A DNA stretch of 64,000 nucleotides from Hominenteromicrobium mulieris (lineage in GTDB: Bacteria > Bacillota > Clostridia > Oscillospirales > Acutalibacteraceae). Positions 8,235 to 16,582 of the stretch are shown here, one piece after another (position 1 is the first letter of the stretch; each line of letters starts with the position of its first letter). The notes below the pieces were generated by a model. That model was not told the origin of the DNA. It searched no databases and saw nothing but the letters and a program-made list of their open reading frames with translations. The stretch covers positions 62,001-126,000 of the forward strand of contig JAJJOY010000001.1 of assembly GCA_021029595.1 (NCBI GenBank), in the 5' to 3' direction. The position numbers and the translations under genes are program-made.

Positions 8235-8771
8235 ATGATGTGTCAGAACTGCGGAAAGAATCCGGCAACGACCCACATTAAAACCATCGTCAACGGCAAG
8301 TTGGCGGAATATGACCTTTGCTCGGAATGTGCAAGGGCAAAAGGCTACAAGAGCTTTTTTAACTTTGATGATATGGACTTCGATTTCAACAATCTGCTCG
8401 GCAGCTTCATCGGTGCGCCGACCGGGCGCAGTAATGCGATGCGCTGCCCGAAATGCGGTGCTTCCTTTGAGGAGATTGCAGAAAGCGGCAAGATCGGCTG
8501 CGCAGAGTGTTACAATGTGTTCCGTGACCGCCTGATGCCGACTATCCACCGCATCCACGGTGCAGCAAAGCACAAGGGCAAAGTACCCGGAAGCAATGCG
8601 CTGCGCATTGTGGAACCGGCAGGTAAGATTGCCGTTGTGGAAGAACCCACGCCGATTGAAAAGAAACGTGCGGAACTGAAAGAAGCAATCGAAAAGCAGG
8701 ACTTCGAGCATGCAGCTGAGCTGCGTGACGAAATCAAAGAAATGGAGAAAGGAGATGGGAACCATGCTTAA
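8235..8771 (+). CDS. mcsA: McsA, zinc-finger activator of the McsB arginine kinase
   Basis: Zinc-binding partner that activates McsB and helps control CtsR. The 178-residue protein has four CxxC pairs (CQNC at 3-6, CSEC near 29, CPKC near 76, CAEC near 94) and a C-terminal UVR-type coiled-coil segment with KQDFEHAAELRDEIKEME, as in McsA of Bacillus. It starts at the first of two adjacent ATG codons, 30 bases after ctsR. Its end overlaps the mcsB start by 8 bases, indicating translational coupling and matched amounts of the two proteins. Confidence 0.95.
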   Translation: MMCQNCGKNPATTHIKTIVNGKLAEYDLCSECARAKGYKSFFNFDDMDFDFNNLLGSFIGAPTGRSNAMRCPKCGASFEEIAESGKIGCAECYNVFRDRLMPTIHRIHGAAKHKGKVPGSNALRIVEPAGKIAVVEEPTPIEKKRAELKEAIEKQDFEHAAELRDEIKEMEKGDGNHA

Positions 8772-9804
8772 CGAAGAAAAGAAATGGTATGAAAAAGCAG
8801 GTAAAGAAAGTGACGTTGTCATCAGCACGCGTGTGCGTCTGGCGAGAAACCTTGCAGATATGCCGTTTCCAAACCGCATGACGCCTGACCAGAAAGCAGC
8901 CGTAGAGCGCCGCGTACGCGATGCGATCCTCAGCGGCAACAGCGCCATCGCATCGGATTTCGACTTCGTGCAGATGGATGACCTCAGCAACGAGCAGGCG
9001 GTGTCACTTGTGGAACGCCACATCGTCAGCCCGGAGTTCATCGCAAACGCAAAGGGACGCGGATTCCTCATCTCAAAGGACGAGTGCATCTCCATTATGG
9101 TGAACGAAGAAGATCACGTGCGTATTCAAGTGCTGCATGAGGGTCTTGCGCTCAGCGAAGCTGCCGAAATGGCAGACCGCATCGATACGCTTTTAAACGA
9201 ATCGCTGCGTTTTGCGTTTGATTCCGAGCTCGGCTACCTCACCCAGTGCCCGACGAACCTCGGTACCGGCATGCGGGCCTCTGTGATGCTGCATCTGCCG
9301 GCACTCACCGAAAACGGCGCAATGTCCAGAATCTCCACGAATCTTTCGAAGCTCGGTCTTGTGATTCGCGGTACATACGGCGAAGGCAGCAATGTCATCG
9401 GCGCCATGTATCAGCTTTCAAACCAGATTACACTGGGTCTCAGCGAAAAAGAGGCTGTGGAAAACTTGCAGAACATTACGATGCAGCTTATTTCCGAAGA
9501 GCGCAAAACGCGCGCTTCGCTCAGCAAGAACATCAATGTGCAGGACAAAGTAGGCCGTTCCGCCGGCGTGCTGAAAAATGCACGGCTGCTTTCCTGCGAT
9601 GAATATATGAAGCTTATCTCCAATGTGCGTTTCGGCATTGCGGAAAAGCTTTTAAGCGGTATAACGCTTGAAGATATTCACACACTGACCGTAGCGGTAC
9701 AGCCGGCCACCATGGCAGCCGCACACGGCAGCAACCTTTCGGCGGGACAAAGAGACATTCTCCGCGCAGACGAGGTGCGCAAAGCCCTCAAAGCGCTTCA
9801 ATAA
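8764..9804 (+). CDS. mcsB: McsB protein arginine kinase
   Basis: Phosphagen-kinase-fold enzyme that phosphorylates arginines on CtsR and on damaged proteins; phospho-arginine is the tag recognised by ClpC-ClpP. The 346-residue product has ISTRVRLARNL near the start, CPTNLGTGMRASVMLHLP in the catalytic region and IRGTYGEGS further on, all conserved in McsB. The ATG at 8764 is favoured over an ATG at 8755, because AAAGGAG touches the latter and sits 9 bases before the former. It overlaps mcsA by 8 bases and precedes clpC by 55 bases. Confidence 0.95.
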   Translation: MLNEEKKWYEKAGKESDVVISTRVRLARNLADMPFPNRMTPDQKAAVERRVRDAILSGNSAIASDFDFVQMDDLSNEQAVSLVERHIVSPEFIANAKGRGFLISKDECISIMVNEEDHVRIQVLHEGLALSEAAEMADRIDTLLNESLRFAFDSELGYLTQCPTNLGTGMRASVMLHLPALTENGAMSRISTNLSKLGLVIRGTYGEGSNVIGAMYQLSNQITLGLSEKEAVENLQNITMQLISEERKTRASLSKNINVQDKVGRSAGVLKNARLLSCDEYMKLISNVRFGIAEKLLSGITLEDIHTLTVAVQPATMAAAHGSNLSAGQRDILRADEVRKALKALQ

Positions 9805-9859
9805 TAGAAAATCAGTAAAGAGAACTGCGATACGGCAGTGATCGAAAGGACGGATTTAT

Positions 9860-12382
9860 ATGTATAGATTCACAGGTTTTACAGAGAAAGCAAACAATGC
9901 CATGAACCGCGCCATCGAAAAGGCAGAGGAGCTTGGCCACAATTACATCGGCAGTGAGCACGTGCTATACGGCTTGATTGCAGAGGGCAGCGGCGTTGCG
10001 TTCAACGTGCTGAATAAGCTCGGCATCACGGCAGACGATTACGAACGCCTGATGCAGGAGAAGATCGGCACATCTTCGCCGACGAACCTCACCACCGCAT
10101 ATTTCACCCCGCGCACAAAGCGCATTTTGCAGATGGCAAAGCTCGCGGCCTCCAAGCTCGGCAGCAACTATGTCGGCACGGAGCACCTGCTCATCGCCAT
10201 CATTGAAGACGGTGAAAGCTTTGCTGTGCGCTTCTTACAGATGCTCGGTGTTGACCCGCAGAGCGTTGCGAATGCGTTGTCCTCGGCGCTTTCCGACGGT
10301 TATACCGTCGATAAAGCTTCCGGCAACGCGTATCCGAAGGACGAAAACGGCGAAAAGGAAGGCGGCAGTGCACTTGAAAAGTTTGGCCGCGACCTGACAA
10401 AGCTCGCAGCCGAAGGCAAGATTGACCCGGTCATCGGCCGTCATAACGAGATTGAACGTGTCATTCAGATCTTGTCTCGTCGTACGAAGAATAATCCGGT
10501 GCTCATCGGTGAACCGGGCGTCGGCAAGACCGCCGTTGCGGAAGGCTTGGCGCTGAAGATTCATGAAGGCGAGGTGCCGGAGCTGCTGAAAGGCAAGCGT
10601 CTGGTGGCTCTTGATCTTACCGGTATGGTCGCAGGCTCTAAGTACCGTGGCGATTTTGAAGAGCGTATCAAGTCCGCCATCGACGAAGTGAAGAAGGACG
10701 GCAACGTCATTTTGTTCATCGATGAGCTGCACACCATCATTGGTGCAGGTTCCGCAGAGGGCTCTGCCGATGCCGCCAATATCTTAAAGCCGGCTCTGGC
10801 GCGCGGTGACTTCCAGGTCATCGGTGCGACGACCATCAACGAGTACAGAAAGTACATTGAAAAAGATGCCGCGCTGGAGCGTCGTTTCCAGCCGGTACAT
10901 GTCGGTGAGCCGACCGAAGAAGAAGCGGTACAAATCCTTGAAGGTCTGAAAGATCGCTACGAGGCGCACCATAAAGTACAGATCACCGATGAAGCCATTG
11001 AGAGTGCCGTTAAGCTCTCCTCGCGCTACATTGCAGACCGTTACCTGCCGGATAAGGCCATCGACCTCGTCGATGAAGCGGCGTCCCGTGTGCGTCTCAG
11101 AACGTTCACTGCGCCGGAAGACCTGCAGGAGATGGAAAAGCGCATCAAGGAAGTCGAGATTGATAAGGCGGCTGCCGTCAACGAGCAGGACTTCGAGCGC
11201 GCGGCCGAGTTGCGTGACAAGCAGAAAGCCCTTACAGAGGAGCTGGAGCAGAAAAAGAACGAGTGGGCTGCAAAGAACGAGCGCAGCAACAGCGTTGTGA
11301 AGGCGGAAGACATCGCCGAGATCGTCGCCATGTGGACCGGCATCCCGGTCGTACAGCTGACGCAGGAAGAAAGCGAGCGCCTGCTGCATCTTGAAGATAC
11401 GCTGCACAAGCGTGTCATCGGTCAGGATGAAGCCGTTACGGCCATTGCAAAAGCCATCCGTCGCGGCAGAGTCGGCCTGAAAGATAAGAACCGCCCGATC
11501 GGCTCGTTCATTTTCCTCGGCCCGACCGGCGTAGGCAAGACCGAGCTGTGCAAGGCGCTTGCGGAGGCTATGTTCGGTGACGAAAAGGCCATGATCCGCC
11601 TCGATATGTCGGAGTATATGGAGAAGCACACGGTGTCTCGTCTCGTCGGTTCGCCTCCGGGATATGTAGGCTTTGATGAGGGCGGTCAGCTGACCGAGGC
11701 AGTGCGCCGCAAGCCGTATTCCGTTGTGCTGTTTGATGAGATCGAAAAGGCACACCCGGATGTCTTCAACATGCTGCTGCAAATTCTCGATGACGGCCGT
11801 CTGACGGATTCGCAGGGCAAGGTGGTCAGCTTTAAGAACACCATCATCATCATGACCTCCAACATCGGCGCACGTCTCATTACAGAGAAGCAGCAAGAGC
11901 GTCTCGGCTTTGCCACCGCGGACAACAAGTCGACAGAAGAAGACAGCGCAGTCGCCGATTTCGAGCGCACAAAAGAGCTCGTCATGGGTGAGCTGAAGAA
12001 GGTGTTCCGTCCGGAATTCATCAACCGTGTCGATGACATTATTGTGTTCCGTAAGCTCCTGCACGACGACATCCAGAAAATCGCCGGCAAAATGCTCGAG
12101 GGTCTTAAGGGTCAACTGCGCGACATGGACATCGCGGTTGAGTTCACCCCGGCTGCCGTGGAAGCTGTTGCAAACGCCGGTTTTGACCCGGTTTACGGTG
12201 CAAGACCGCTGCGCAGAGCGATCCGCAGCAAGATGGAAGACCCGATTTCCGAAGAGATGCTCGAGGGCAACATGAAAGCGGGCGGCTCGTATGTCTGCGA
12301 CTTCAAAGACGGTAAGTACGTCATTGAAGACAAGGCAAAGAAGAGCGGCGACGAAAAGTCGAGCGAAAGCGAAGCAAAGTAA
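9860..12382 (+). CDS. clpC: ClpC AAA+ protease-chaperone subunit
   Basis: Hexameric unfoldase that feeds arginine-phosphorylated or adaptor-delivered proteins to ClpP. The 840 residues show two Clp N-domain repeats (about 1-145), a first AAA module with GEPGVGKT (217-224), a middle domain with a UVR-like [12 protein letters not shown] stretch (about 445), a second AAA module with GPTGVGKTE (about 554) and a ClpB-type D2-small domain at the end. The middle-domain UVR motif separates ClpC from ClpA and ClpE. Last gene of the operon, followed by a terminator; clpP is not in this window. AAAGGA lies upstream of the ATG. Confidence 0.97.
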   Translation: MYRFTGFTEKANNAMNRAIEKAEELGHNYIGSEHVLYGLIAEGSGVAFNVLNKLGITADDYERLMQEKIGTSSPTNLTTAYFTPRTKRILQMAKLAASKLGSNYVGTEHLLIAIIEDGESFAVRFLQMLGVDPQSVANALSSALSDGYTVDKASGNAYPKDENGEKEGGSALEKFGRDLTKLAAEGKIDPVIGRHNEIERVIQILSRRTKNNPVLIGEPGVGKTAVAEGLALKIHEGEVPELLKGKRLVALDLTGMVAGSKYRGDFEERIKSAIDEVKKDGNVILFIDELHTIIGAGSAEGSADAANILKPALARGDFQVIGATTINEYRKYIEKDAALERRFQPVHVGEPTEEEAVQILEGLKDRYEAHHKVQITDEAIESAVKLSSRYIADRYLPDKAIDLVDEAASRVRLRTFTAPEDLQEMEKRIKEVEIDKAAAVNEQDFERAAELRDKQKALTEELEQKKNEWAAKNERSNSVVKAEDIAEIVAMWTGIPVVQLTQEESERLLHLEDTLHKRVIGQDEAVTAIAKAIRRGRVGLKDKNRPIGSFIFLGPTGVGKTELCKALAEAMFGDEKAMIRLDMSEYMEKHTVSRLVGSPPGYVGFDEGGQLTEAVRRKPYSVVLFDEIEKAHPDVFNMLLQILDDGRLTDSQGKVVSFKNTIIIMTSNIGARLITEKQQERLGFATADNKSTEEDSAVADFERTKELVMGELKKVFRPEFINRVDDIIVFRKLLHDDIQKIAGKMLEGLKGQLRDMDIAVEFTPAAVEAVANAGFDPVYGARPLRRAIRSKMEDPISEEMLEGNMKAGGSYVCDFKDGKYVIEDKAKKSGDEKSSESEAK

Positions 12383-12424
12383 TCACACCCGTTAAGGCAA
12401 ATGTCCTTTAAAGACACATAGAAA

Positions 12425-12466
12425 GGCGGTCTGCCGGGTAGAAAAAATCCGTGCAGACCGCCTTTT
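12425..12466. terminator. Bidirectional terminator between clpC and the S1-domain gene
   Basis: Ten-pair perfect stem (12425-12434 with 12453-12462), flanked by AAA on the left and TTTT on the right, between convergent genes. Confidence 0.85.
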
Positions 12467-12477
12467 GCTGTCCTAAA

Positions 12478-13398
12478 TCACGCAAACACCGTCTCAATGT
12501 GCTTTGCGCACTCGGGCGGAGAATACGTGAACTTATCAATATGGTCGCCCTGAAAGAAATATACAGGCGGCTCGGGTTTATAGGTGTAATCAAAGCATTC
12601 CACAAGCACGAGCTTCACCTTCATGCGGTTCGGCAGAATACTTTTGATGAACACGCTGGCCTGCTGTCCGGCATGGACGTTTTCTTTCAGCTCGGCAAGT
12701 CCTGCAAGGTTTGGGGTCAGCTCCACAAAAATGCCGTAGCTTTCCACGCTGCGCACGATACCTGCGACCGTTTCGCCGACACGAAAGCGCTCCGCGTTTT
12801 CCGTCCACGTGCCGAGCAGCTCGCGGTGGCTGAGCGTGATGCGGTTCTCGTCCTTCATACGCACCACGGCGCGAATATCCATGCCGACCGTGAACCGCTC
12901 CTTCGGGTGGTCGATGCGCGAAACAGAAATGGCATCGATGGGCAGGAGGGAAACAATACCGCAGCCGATATCCGCAAACGCACCGAACGGCTCCAAATGC
13001 GTGATGCGCACCGGGATCACATCACCGCAGGTAAGCCCTGCTATGTACTCTGCCATGCAGCGCTCCTGTGCTTTTCGGCGCGACAACACCGCTGTGATCC
13101 TGCCGAACGCATCACGAATAAAATCCGTGATGATAAAGCACACGGGCTTATTCACACGTGAAATGATGGCGATGTCCCGCACTGTGCCCTCGCGTATGCC
13201 GAGCGCGCCCTCTTCGCGCGGGATAATGCCCCGCATACATTTGAGATCTACAATGAGGTTGTGCTCGTTGTCGCAGATGATGCTGCGCGCCTCTAAGATC
13301 TTTCCGTCGCGCATTGCGTCGGAGAGGGCGGCAGGCGTCTGCATACTGGCTTTGTTTTCCGCTTTGTCGATCAAATGACCTTCCGGGTAAAATTTCAT
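12478..13398 (-). CDS. S1 RNA-binding domain protein
   Basis: 306-residue protein with two recognisable S1 (OB-fold) modules: one around GDVIPVRITHLEPFGAFADI (about residue 123) and one around GETVAGIVRSVESYGIFVEL (about 210). The N-terminus (MRGIIPREE region) resembles the first domain of ribosomal-protein-S1-like proteins of clostridia. It probably binds RNA during translation, but it is shorter than a true S1 and no specific role can be read. The ATG at 13398 is used because AAGGAG lies 8 bases upstream; the in-frame GTG at 13407 overlaps that ribosome site. Transcribed alone, convergent with clpC. Confidence 0.85.
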   Translation of the reverse strand: MKFYPEGHLIDKAENKASMQTPAALSDAMRDGKILEARSIICDNEHNLIVDLKCMRGIIPREEGALGIREGTVRDIAIISRVNKPVCFIITDFIRDAFGRITAVLSRRKAQERCMAEYIAGLTCGDVIPVRITHLEPFGAFADIGCGIVSLLPIDAISVSRIDHPKERFTVGMDIRAVVRMKDENRITLSHRELLGTWTENAERFRVGETVAGIVRSVESYGIFVELTPNLAGLAELKENVHAGQQASVFIKSILPNRMKVKLVLVECFDYTYKPEPPVYFFQGDHIDKFTYSPPECAKHIETVFA

Positions 13399-13529
13399 GT
13401 ACTTCACTCCTTTTTAAGGCCGTGCCGCGCAAAAAACGCTTTCGGCTGCGCCTTAACTACGCCGAAGTATATGAACCTAAACTTTCATTTATGCGTTTCT
13501 GAACTTTTCATGAAGATAAACAAAAGGGC

Positions 13530-13558
13530 TTGCATGTTTTTACCGTGTATATTAAAAT
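13530..13558 (+). promoter_or_regulatory. Candidate sigma-A promoter of the PPIase lipoprotein gene
   Basis: TTGCAT (13530-13535), a 17-base spacer and TAAAAT (13553-13558), about 50 bases before the ATG. Confidence 0.45.
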
Positions 13559-13607
13559 AGATATACAGATGCAAAGTATGTCTTTGCAAAAGAAAGGAAA
13601 CAGAAAA

Positions 13608-14444
13608 ATGAAGAAAATGAAACTGCTGTGTGCGGCGTTGACCGTAATCATGCTGCTCACAGCTTGCTCCGGCAGCACCTCTTCTGCCGCAGAAAAGGTC
13701 ATCGGCACTACGGATAAAGTTGTTGCGGCAGATACCTTAAAGCCCTTGGCAAAGGCCGACAAAGAAAAGCTCGGCTATCAGCTCGATATGCCGGAAAAAG
13801 GCGAGGAGATTTGTGTGCTGACAACGAACTACGGCACCATTCGCATGCGCTTTTTCCCGGATGCCGCACCGAAAGCCGTGTACAGCTTTAAATCTCTGGC
13901 GCTTTCCGGCTACTATGACGGCATCACTTTCCACCGCGTCATTGATGATTTCATGATTCAGGGCGGTGACCCGCTTGGCAACGGAACCGGCGGCGAGAGC
14001 ATTTGGGGCGAGAATTATGGCGACGAATTTCACGAAAACCTCGTCAACATCACCGGCGCGGTCTCTTGCGCAAACAGCGGTGCCAACACAAACGGCAGCC
14101 AGTTTTTTATAAACTGCACGGAACCGGGCAAAATAGACTGGGATACCTACGACCAGTATTATCAGGTCTATAAATCTGCACCGGAACAGTTCACCTCCAT
14201 ATACGGCGGCACGCTCGATATGGATAAGGTAACGGATGCCTACAAAGAACTTTACGATAAAAACGGCGGCAACACACACCTTGACGGTGCATATTCCACC
14301 GCAGGTACCGGACACACCGTGTTCGCACAGGTATTTGACGGCATGGACGTGGTGCGCAGCATCATGGGCGTTGAGACCGACTCGAACGATAAGCCGCTTG
14401 AAGACGTCACCATTCTCTCCGCAGAAATCGTACCCTACGAATAA
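13608..14444 (+). CDS. Cyclophilin-type peptidyl-prolyl isomerase lipoprotein
   Basis: Extracytoplasmic folding factor anchored to the membrane. The N-terminus MKKMKLLCAALTVIMLLTAC is a lipoprotein signal with Cys20 as the acylated residue. The cyclophilin domain follows from about residue 65: FHRVIDDFMIQGGDPLGNGTGG and GAVSCANSG(A)NTNGSQFFI are the active-site signatures, with the catalytic-type Arg in FHRV. The domain contains an insertion rich in Tyr/Asp (DTYDQYYQVYKSAPEQF), common in clostridial homologues. The ATG at 13608 follows AGAAAGGA by 8-10 bases. Start choice and lipidation are well supported; client proteins are unknown. Confidence 0.92.
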   Translation: MKKMKLLCAALTVIMLLTACSGSTSSAAEKVIGTTDKVVAADTLKPLAKADKEKLGYQLDMPEKGEEICVLTTNYGTIRMRFFPDAAPKAVYSFKSLALSGYYDGITFHRVIDDFMIQGGDPLGNGTGGESIWGENYGDEFHENLVNITGAVSCANSGANTNGSQFFINCTEPGKIDWDTYDQYYQVYKSAPEQFTSIYGGTLDMDKVTDAYKELYDKNGGNTHLDGAYSTAGTGHTVFAQVFDGMDVVRSIMGVETDSNDKPLEDVTILSAEIVPYE

Positions 14445-14497
14445 ATTTCTTAAACAAATTTAGTATAATCCCAAATCATTTTAAGGAGGAAGTTTCC

Positions 14498-14815
14498 ATG
14501 GCAATCGTACATCCCACAGCTGAAAATTTCGACGCATTGATCCGCGATAACAAGCTTGTTCTTGTAGACTTTTTTGCAACATGGTGCGGCCCGTGCAAAA
14601 TGATCGCACCGTTCATTGAGGAAGTTGCAGAAGAATACGAGGGCAAGGCCGTCGTCGCGAAGATCGACGTTGACGAAGCGCAGGAAATCGCCGCCGAATA
14701 CGGCATCTCCAGCATTCCGACCGTCATCCTCTTTAAAGACGGCGCCCCCATCCACACCGAAGTCGGCGCACACGATAAGGCTTTTTACGCAAACCTCATC
14801 GAAATGCACCTGTGA
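14498..14815 (+). CDS. trxA: Thioredoxin
   Basis: 105-residue thiol-disulfide reductant of the cytosol. The active site is FFATWCGPCKM (Cys30 and Cys33), and the cis-proline segment ISSIPTVILF is present. AAGGAGG lies upstream of the ATG. The thioesterase gene begins 9 bases after its stop, so the two are probably co-transcribed. No thioredoxin reductase gene is adjacent. Confidence 0.93.
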   Translation: MAIVHPTAENFDALIRDNKLVLVDFFATWCGPCKMIAPFIEEVAEEYEGKAVVAKIDVDEAQEIAAEYGISSIPTVILFKDGAPIHTEVGAHDKAFYANLIEMHL

Positions 14816-14824
14816 GGCCGCGCC

Positions 14825-15250
14825 ATGTTCACCTTTGAACGCAAAGCGAATTACTACGAGACCGACCAAATGGGCATCGTGCACCACTCGAATTACATTC
14901 GTTGGTTTGAGGAAGCCCGCTTGGAGATGCTACGCGCTATGGGATTGCCGTACAAAAAAATGGAAGATAACGGCATTCTGATCCCCGTGCTGGATGTTTC
15001 GTGCAGCTACAAGCACCCAATTCGCTTTGATGAGACGCTTGTGCTTACACTGCGCATTCAAAACTACAACGGTGTACGCTTTGAAATGGCGTATGAGGGG
15101 CACAGCAAGGAGACCGGGCTTTTGAGTTGCACCGGCACTTCGCAGCACTGCTTCACAACACCCGCGTTAAAGCCGATCCGTATGCAGAAGCATTTTCCCG
15201 CATGGCACGAAGTATTTCTTCAGGCTGCAGAGCAGGACAAATCAGAGTAA
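14825..15250 (+). CDS. Acyl-CoA thioesterase, 4HBT/YbgC hotdog family
   Basis: 141-residue hotdog-fold protein. YYETDQMGIVHHSNYIRWFEEARLEML is the YbgC/FcbC signature, in which the Asp of TDQMG is the usual catalytic residue. It should hydrolyse an acyl-CoA or act on an acyl carrier, but the substrate cannot be read. The ATG at 14825 lies 9 bases behind trxA with only a weak GAGG upstream, suggesting translational coupling. A strong bidirectional terminator follows. Confidence 0.88.
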   Translation: MFTFERKANYYETDQMGIVHHSNYIRWFEEARLEMLRAMGLPYKKMEDNGILIPVLDVSCSYKHPIRFDETLVLTLRIQNYNGVRFEMAYEGHSKETGLLSCTGTSQHCFTTPALKPIRMQKHFPAWHEVFLQAAEQDKSE

Positions 15251-15261
15251 TTCAAAACACA

Positions 15262-15313
15262 AAAATGCCCGCCGGGCTGACCGATGTGATCGGAAAGCCC
15301 GGCGGGCATTTTT
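15262..15313. terminator. Strong bidirectional terminator
   Basis: Sixteen-base arms (15262-15277 with 15296-15311) with a second small hairpin inside the loop, A-rich on the left and T-rich on the right, between the thioesterase gene and the reverse efflux operon. Confidence 0.9.
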
Positions 15314-15328
15314 ATAAATCTTTAGTTT

Positions 15329-16582
15329 TTATTCATGTCGCAAAGCATCGATCGGGTTCAGGTTTGCCGCCTTGAAGGAGGGGAGAAGCCCGAAGATGAT
15401 GCCGATGACCATGGAAAACACCACGGCAATAATGATGGAAGGCACGCTGATGGCAACCGGAGCAGACGTCACGCGCGATATGATTGCCGCAAGACCGATA
15501 CCGGCACCCACGCCCACAATGCCGCCAAGGCTTGTCAGCACAGCGGCTTCCGTTAAGAACTGCCACAGAATGCGGCTCTTTTTCGCGCCGATGGCTTTTT
15601 TCAGACCGATCTCTCGCGTACGTTCCGTAACGGAAACGAGCATGATGTTCATAACGCCGATACCGCCGACGAGCAGGGAGATGCTCGCAATCCAGATGAG
15701 CTGCGAATTTGTGGAGCTGCTGAGATCCTGCAAGTCCTGCGCCTGCTTTAAAAGATCCTGTGCCTGATACTTGATCTCGCTGTTCGTCACGTTCGTGTTC
15801 ATGATCTCCGCCACAGCCTTGCCGGCATCCGTCATGGCTTCCGTATTGGAAACGCGAATGGCCACGTTCTGCGGCTCATCGAACGAATAGAGCGCCGGCC
15901 ACATGGAGCTTGGCACGAAAATACGGGATGCAGAGCTATCCGAGTAATACGTATAATACTCATCGATGGAGTTGATGACGGGCTCAAACTTGCTGTCTTC
16001 ATCCACAATGCCAACCACCGTAAACGGAATGCTGCTGATCTCGATCGTTTTTCCGATGGGGTTTTCGCCGTCAAACAGCGAATCCGCCGTATCGGCATCG
16101 ATGATGGCTGCCGCGTGGAAATCCGTAAAATCACTGTCCACAAAGGTGCGACCGCTTTTCAGCACCAACCCATTCGTCGTGAAATAACTGTTATCCACGC
16201 CGAAGACCTGCGAGCCGGAAATGCCGTTGTTGCCGTAGTAAACGGAGTTGTTGTAGTCGCTGCGGCTGGTATAGAACGCCGCATCTTCCACGTTTTTTAC
16301 GGACTTGATTTTTTCCATCGTGGTCTCGTCACGCACAGGGATGCCGTCCGGCAAGCCGTTATACAGCATTTCGTACTGATAATCGCCCTGATACAGCTGA
16401 ATCTGCACCGTGTTTGTGCCGGAGCCGATGAGGTTCTTTTTGATTTGCTCATTCGTGCCCTTGATGGTGGACACGATGGAGATGATAGAGGCGATACCGA
16501 TGATGATGCCGAGCATCGTCAGGAACGAGCGCATTTTGTGCGACCAGATTCCCTGAAATGAAAGTCTGATATTTTCAATCAT
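15329..16582 (-). CDS. MacB-like ABC transporter permease (FtsX family)
   Basis: 417-residue integral membrane subunit. It has one N-terminal membrane span (about 18-40), a long extracytoplasmic MacB core domain (about 41-285) and three C-terminal spans of the FtsX domain, with the conserved cytosolic loop REIGLKKAIGAKKSRILWQF (about 319-338). This is the mechanotransmission-type permease that works with a LolD/MacB-type ATPase, here encoded separately upstream. The start overlaps the stop of the preceding adaptor gene by 4 bases. Last gene of the operon. Substrate unknown; peptides, antibiotics or lipids are typical of the family. Confidence 0.9.
   Translation of the reverse strand: MIENIRLSFQGIWSHKMRSFLTMLGIIIGIASIISIVSTIKGTNEQIKKNLIGSGTNTVQIQLYQGDYQYEMLYNGLPDGIPVRDETTMEKIKSVKNVEDAAFYTSRSDYNNSVYYGNNGISGSQVFGVDNSYFTTNGLVLKSGRTFVDSDFTDFHAAAIIDADTADSLFDGENPIGKTIEISSIPFTVVGIVDEDSKFEPVINSIDEYYTYYSDSSASRIFVPSSMWPALYSFDEPQNVAIRVSNTEAMTDAGKAVAEIMNTNVTNSEIKYQAQDLLKQAQDLQDLSSSTNSQLIWIASISLLVGGIGVMNIMLVSVTERTREIGLKKAIGAKKSRILWQFLTEAAVLTSLGGIVGVGAGIGLAAIISRVTSAPVAISVPSIIIAVVFSMVIGIIFGLLPSFKAANLNPIDALRHE

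Noticed and set aside
10784..12115. 443-codon reverse frame within clpC
   Set aside because: Shadow of a highly conserved forward gene, without recognisable domains.
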